Positions 60,389 to 64,000 of a stretch of DNA of 64,000 nt are shown in pieces. The position numbers were made by a program, and so were the translations under genes. Below the pieces are notes generated by a model. That model was not told the origin of the DNA, did not search any database, and saw nothing but the letters and a program-made list of their open reading frames with translations. Location of the stretch: contig JAJRRT010000107.1 of assembly GCA_024279255.1 (NCBI GenBank), positions 62,001 to 126,000 of the forward strand. Reading direction: 5' to 3'. Numbering within the stretch: the stretch's first letter is position 1; every line of letters starts with the position of its first letter. Source of the stretch: Deltaproteobacteria bacterium (GTDB taxonomy: Bacteria; Desulfobacterota; Desulfuromonadia; Desulfuromonadales; Geopsychrobacteraceae).

Positions 60389-63300
60389 TGCGTTATCTCA
60401 TTCCTTTTCTGATCTTGCTTGCTATGGCCAACGCTGCTGTTGCCGCGGACGAACTGTCGTTTACGCAGCGGGCTCAATTTGAACAAAAACATTACAATGA
60501 AGTTCAAGCTGGTCGGAAAAAGGCCAGGAATACCTGGAATAAAACTATTGCAAATCTCCCTCCTGCGACTTTCGACGGAAGAGGGAAATTAAGACGCGAC
60601 GATCCTGCCGTTATTCGTGCCACTGAAGTCTATAACAAAAAAATGGCCGAAGTCGGGCGTCAGGCAAAAGCTAATTACGATGCGGAGATCGGTGCCGTTA
60701 TCGCAAATTCGAACTCCGGGGTTGGTGCCCTTCGCGCTGAAAAAGCCCGCTTGCAGGTAGAAGCCTTTAAAAAGTATGAAGCAATGTTGCCTCGTCGGGC
60801 GGATGGAACCACCAATAAACGAAGCCCCGAATATAAAAAACTGAAAGCTGAGCTGGATAAAGAATGGACTCGGATTGATTCTGATATGAATGCGAAAGAT
60901 GCTCGCCGTCGTCAGATGATCAAAAACAATTTCAACACAACAGGTGGTGATGGCTCTTACAAGGTTGTCGGTGATCTGCCTGAGCATCTTAAAAGTGATG
61001 CCGACATGACAATCTCTGACCCCAAAAAGTTCAAGAAGAAAATAGCTGCGCTAACGAACAGTAATCAGCAGACAGGATGGACTTCTTATAGTGACCGGAA
61101 CGTTGACCATCTGAATGATCTCACTGCCTGGAAGGACACCTCTGAAGGCTCCAAAGGAAAACGTACCGGGAGCAGTAGTAATGACGCAGAGATAGCCTTT
61201 GGAGCGCAACAGGGGAGCGATAGCTTTCCTTCCACCGATGGTAAGAGATACGCGGCTGGAGCCAGGAAATACAATAAGCTCAATGCCTTCAATTCAAACC
61301 TCGTAAAGTTAACCCACAGTGTAGGGGACACTCGGATAGGCTCCGTGTCGTATCAAGACCCGAAAGATGTCGATTTCAAGACTTTTGCAAAGAGTACCGT
61401 TAAGGGGGCAGGAATAGCGGGTGTCGGTGTTGACAAAACTCTCGGCGAACAACTCACAAAGCTGCAAAAGGGCAAAATTATCGAAGAGTCGTTGGATCTC
61501 TTTGGGGATAGCCCCGCTCAAAAAGACGCGAAGGTCAAAGAATTTCTCCAAAGGAGTACAAAAGTTGCGAGAAAAAGCTATAAAAAGGTTAAAAATGCCA
61601 ACACGGAAGAACTGAAAAAACTCACAAAAAATGTCGAGATATTAAAACGCAACAACGTCGCTCCAGAGCGGATTGCTCGGGCTGAAAAATTACTATTAAA
61701 GAATAAGTCACTTGCCATCGAAAATAGAGGAATTTATGGCGAACTCGTGACCATTAACCCCGAACTTGTCGGCAGCGTTATTTCTGACGAGGGAAAGATT
61801 GTACGTAAAACCAATGGTGAGTTTGTCGACACCAGGAATGGTCGGCTTTTATCCTCCAGTGAAGTTCGGGAGCGATATCTGGTGGATGTCAATGCTGATG
61901 CCATTGATGCAAGTTCTTTTGTCGGCTCGGGGAAGGAAAGCCTGTTTTCTAAATCAAAAAGCCAGCTTAACGCTATCCGGTCCTCGAAGACGTTCAAAGC
62001 CGTTAGTGGCAGTTATAACGTTATTGAGCTGGGTGTTTCTGCAGTCAAGGGGGCGCAAAGGGCCGTAGGAGAAGAAAAGGACGGAGACAGTGATCTGAAA
62101 ACCTTCTCTAAAGCATTGTACTACGCGTCCCCCGTGGCCGGAATTAATGATTTAACCAAGGCCAGCGTATTTACGGGTCTGACTAATTACCAGAACGAAC
62201 TGGCACTCTCAAACTCACCGAACGACACAACAACTCAGGCGCTGCTCTTAGGTAAGCACGCGACTATTGAATTTTTCGGCGCAGCAGGCACTTTGGCCAA
62301 AGAAAGTCTTATAGGGTTTATTGATACCGGCAAGAGTCTCGGTTCTTTTGCGGAGTGGTCAACGAGGAGCACGACCGAAGAAAATAGCTTCGACAATAAG
62401 GACTCCATGGAAAGAAAGTTGATCTCGTATCGGGCCAAATATCTGAAAGGTCTCTATGCCAAAGCCAAGGCTCTTCGGTCTGACGACATAGAAGGCCTGA
62501 ATACTCTCAATGGGGCTGTTGCTGCTACCATCAAACAATGGAAAAGCAAAACAAACGCCCATGATGTCCTTGCCCGGGCCAAAAAACTTCAAAGTATTCT
62601 TTTAGAGGCTGTACCTGCTCCAGCCCCAGCCCCTGAGGTAACAAAGCCCAGAATAGTCGAGAATAATGCTGCTGACCCCGTCGATTTAAAACCCACACCA
62701 GATACCGAAACCAACCCCTTTGGCGGTGATGCCCCAAGCGGTGAAGACAATCCTTTTGGTGACATCTCCAAAGAGTTATTCGCCGATGTTGACCAGAACG
62801 AAGTCTATCGTCTTAAACAGCAACAGGCAGAGAGCAAAAATAGAATCCTCCAGTCCCAGCGCTCAAACATCTACTCGAAAGTATCGGAAATCAATCAAGC
62901 TCATATACGAAGATCAGCAGCAATTTCTGCGGCAGCTCAGTCGATGCAGCAGTCTCTCGTGACGGCGCAAATACAACTCAATAATACCCGAGCGCAGGAA
63001 CGTGTTCAGGACCTTCAAAACCAGCAGATCATCAATCAGAACCGGGAAAACATTGCTGCAATGACCCGCAACAATAACAATTCACCGTACACACAGTCTT
63101 CGACGAATGGTTATCCTGTGACCGATCCCTACGCGCAACGTTTCCAGGAACAGCAGGCACAAGTTCGAGTAAGTCAACAGCAGCAGTTTGTCGAGCCATC
63201 CCAATCCGTTTCCCGCCATCAGCCGAACGAAGGCTTTTCGCCATCGCCGTTTGAGGAACCACCGGCGTATCAAGCAGAAGAAAAACAGGAAAGGCTTTGG

Positions 63301-63612
63301 GCAATAATTGCGTATCTTCATCCTGCGGGACAGAGAGGGGATAACTATACCAACGCCTCTTGTTATGTAATTTCATCTGACCTGCGCCCCCTTGATAAGG
63401 TTGGCTATTACAAACCGTCAGGAAGAGAAGGTGTGACGCAGTTCTACATGGGTTACACCTATGCCAGGCCGGTGGCAGATAAAGAATACTGCCAACAGAG
63501 AATTAATGGCAAAAACCATCGCGATCTTTTCAAACTACACACTTCGCGTACCGAACATGGCTACGGGTTTCCCGGCCCGCACACCAAAGAGGACCTTATC
63601 TTGATGCATTAA
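60388..63612 (+). CDS. Giant exported coiled-coil protein, 1074 residues, family unknown
   Basis: A signal peptide ends near AVAA. The first 230 residues are charged and helical (FEQKHYNEVQAGRKKARN, EKARLQVEAFKKYEAML). Residues about 330-470 hold a long Lys-rich helix (KVARKSYKKVKNANTEEL). The central part (about 540-680) has small-residue helices such as YNVIELGVSAVKGAQRAVGE. Then comes a Pro/Ala and NPFG-repeat linker (NPFGGDAP, NPFGDI), a Gln-rich coiled coil (about 800-920), and a compact C-terminal domain with two cysteines (NASCYVISSD, KEYCQQRI). I do not recognise the family. It is translationally coupled to the TPR-like gene and followed by a lipoprotein gene. Confidence 0.85.
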   Translation: MRYLIPFLILLAMANAAVAADELSFTQRAQFEQKHYNEVQAGRKKARNTWNKTIANLPPATFDGRGKLRRDDPAVIRATEVYNKKMAEVGRQAKANYDAEIGAVIANSNSGVGALRAEKARLQVEAFKKYEAMLPRRADGTTNKRSPEYKKLKAELDKEWTRIDSDMNAKDARRRQMIKNNFNTTGGDGSYKVVGDLPEHLKSDADMTISDPKKFKKKIAALTNSNQQTGWTSYSDRNVDHLNDLTAWKDTSEGSKGKRTGSSSNDAEIAFGAQQGSDSFPSTDGKRYAAGARKYNKLNAFNSNLVKLTHSVGDTRIGSVSYQDPKDVDFKTFAKSTVKGAGIAGVGVDKTLGEQLTKLQKGKIIEESLDLFGDSPAQKDAKVKEFLQRSTKVARKSYKKVKNANTEELKKLTKNVEILKRNNVAPERIARAEKLLLKNKSLAIENRGIYGELVTINPELVGSVISDEGKIVRKTNGEFVDTRNGRLLSSSEVRERYLVDVNADAIDASSFVGSGKESLFSKSKSQLNAIRSSKTFKAVSGSYNVIELGVSAVKGAQRAVGEEKDGDSDLKTFSKALYYASPVAGINDLTKASVFTGLTNYQNELALSNSPNDTTTQALLLGKHATIEFFGAAGTLAKESLIGFIDTGKSLGSFAEWSTRSTTEENSFDNKDSMERKLISYRAKYLKGLYAKAKALRSDDIEGLNTLNGAVAATIKQWKSKTNAHDVLARAKKLQSILLEAVPAPAPAPEVTKPRIVENNAADPVDLKPTPDTETNPFGGDAPSGEDNPFGDISKELFADVDQNEVYRLKQQQAESKNRILQSQRSNIYSKVSEINQAHIRRSAAISAAAQSMQQSLVTAQIQLNNTRAQERVQDLQNQQIINQNRENIAAMTRNNNNSPYTQSSTNGYPVTDPYAQRFQEQQAQVRVSQQQQFVEPSQSVSRHQPNEGFSPSPFEEPPAYQAEEKQERLWAIIAYLHPAGQRGDNYTNASCYVISSDLRPLDKVGYYKPSGREGVTQFYMGYTYARPVADKEYCQQRINGKNHRDLFKLHTSRTEHGYGFPGPHTKEDLILMH

Positions 63613-63655
63613 TTATTTTCAAAATAGTATTCAATCACCTCAAAAGGAGAAATTA

Positions 63656-64000
63656 GTGAAATCTACAATTGTTCTGTTGTTAATCGCACTCGGTACGCTT
63701 GTTCTTTCGGGCTGCCTTCCCGCAAACCCTAAAGCCTTTGGTATAGGCAACGGGCCGAGCATGATGTATCAGCCAGCGTTCGGTCAAAGGCTACAGCAAA
63801 AATACCCTCTAAAAGTCGGGATCATGGTTGCACGGGACACTCGGCCATACGATTTTTACGACGAAGAAGATGATTTTTTTAAAGAATCGATTCCTGAGGG
63901 ATTCTCTCGAATGATGTTTCAGGAATTTAAAAATAGTGGACTGTTTGCTGAAACAGTCTTCATAAACGAACCTGCTCCAAAGGTTCTCGATGCAAAAGCG
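63656..64000 (+). CDS. Lipoprotein, C-terminus cut by window edge
   Basis: Not in the ORF track. It starts with GTG 63656, with AAGGAG six bases upstream. MKSTIVLLLIALGTLVLSGC is a lipoprotein signal with lipobox LSGC. The next residues are PANPKAFGIGNGPSMM, and then LKVGIMVARDTRPYDFYDEEDDFF and GFSRMMFQEFKNSGLFAETVF, which resembles outer-membrane lipoproteins with a GNA1162/LpoB-like alpha-beta fold. Asp follows Cys+1 in inner-membrane retention; here Cys+1 is Leu, so outer-membrane sorting is likely. It is the third gene of the exported cassette. Confidence 0.85.
   Translation, partial: MKSTIVLLLIALGTLVLSGCLPANPKAFGIGNGPSMMYQPAFGQRLQQKYPLKVGIMVARDTRPYDFYDEEDDFFKESIPEGFSRMMFQEFKNSGLFAETVFINEPAPKVLDAKA

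Noticed and set aside
61766-62068. 100-residue ORF inside the giant gene
   Set aside because: It is a shadow in another frame without a ribosome site; the main frame is open for 1074 codons.
1-64000. tRNA, rRNA or riboswitch genes
   Set aside because: I found no cloverleaf with a T-loop GGTTCGAATCC-type motif, no rRNA-like stretch and no familiar riboswitch core, though a covariance search was not possible.

Overview
The window looks like a chromosomal segment of a Desulfuromonadales-type bacterium (Geobacter/Desulfuromonas/Pelobacter relatives). This rests on an energy-converting-hydrogenase-related (Ehr) operon, a cytochrome P460-type c-heme protein, several sigma-54 control modules, a RAYT transposase with GGGAC/GTCCC hairpins, and many small secreted proteins. 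It is an inference from gene content. I see no rRNA, tRNA, CRISPR array or prophage.

Left part (1-10.8 kb): an incomplete DUF255 thioredoxin protein and a DsbD-like reductase, a spondin-domain exported protein, a membrane-anchored winged-helix protein, a PLP enzyme/NnrU/ThpR gene string, two small cytosolic proteins, a broken VOC (glyoxalase-fold) gene, a ferritin-like protein and two short-chain dehydrogenases.

Repeat-protein locus (10.9-13.8 kb): two paralogous secreted proteins made almost entirely of 16-17-residue repeats (core G-Y-x-V-D-E) flank a type I signal peptidase. Both copies keep the same upstream architecture, a sigma-54-like -24/-12 element plus a pair of upstream palindromic sites, and a similar long non-coding 3' tail. 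This is one of the two best candidates for an undescribed system.

Middle (13.9-29 kb): ALDH7-type aldehyde dehydrogenase plus saccharopine dehydrogenase-like protein (lysine degradation), a DUF2779 nuclease, two large signalling proteins (REC-PAS-GGDEF-EAL and HDOD-histidine kinase), FabH, an MFS transporter, an AhpD-like protein, a methyltransferase and a RAYT element.

Ehr operon (29.0-38.3 kb, minus strand): six genes for a membrane complex related to hydrogenase-4/complex I, whose large subunit lacks the usual [NiFe] cysteine pairs. It starts at a near-consensus sigma-70 promoter with a palindromic operator at its start site and faces a divergent HTH-PTS EIIA regulator.

39-53.8 kb: a LysR/YeiH pair, an RNA helicase, a YgjP-like peptidase, YigZ, a YbaN-like membrane protein, an ECF sigma/anti-sigma/DUF3106 operon, a DUF815 ATPase, a rhodanese, the GTPase YlqF and a stress protein. 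Several strong terminators lie between them.

Right end (54-64 kb): a sensor kinase and sigma-54 activator are followed by twin palindromes, a -24/-12 element, a receiver-only protein and a DegP-type protease, apparently one envelope-stress circuit. Then come a 31-bp perfect inverted repeat, a cytochrome P460 protein, and a three-gene exported cassette (TPR-like protein, 1074-residue coiled-coil protein, lipoprotein cut by the window end). I cannot assign the cassette to a known system; it is the second best candidate.
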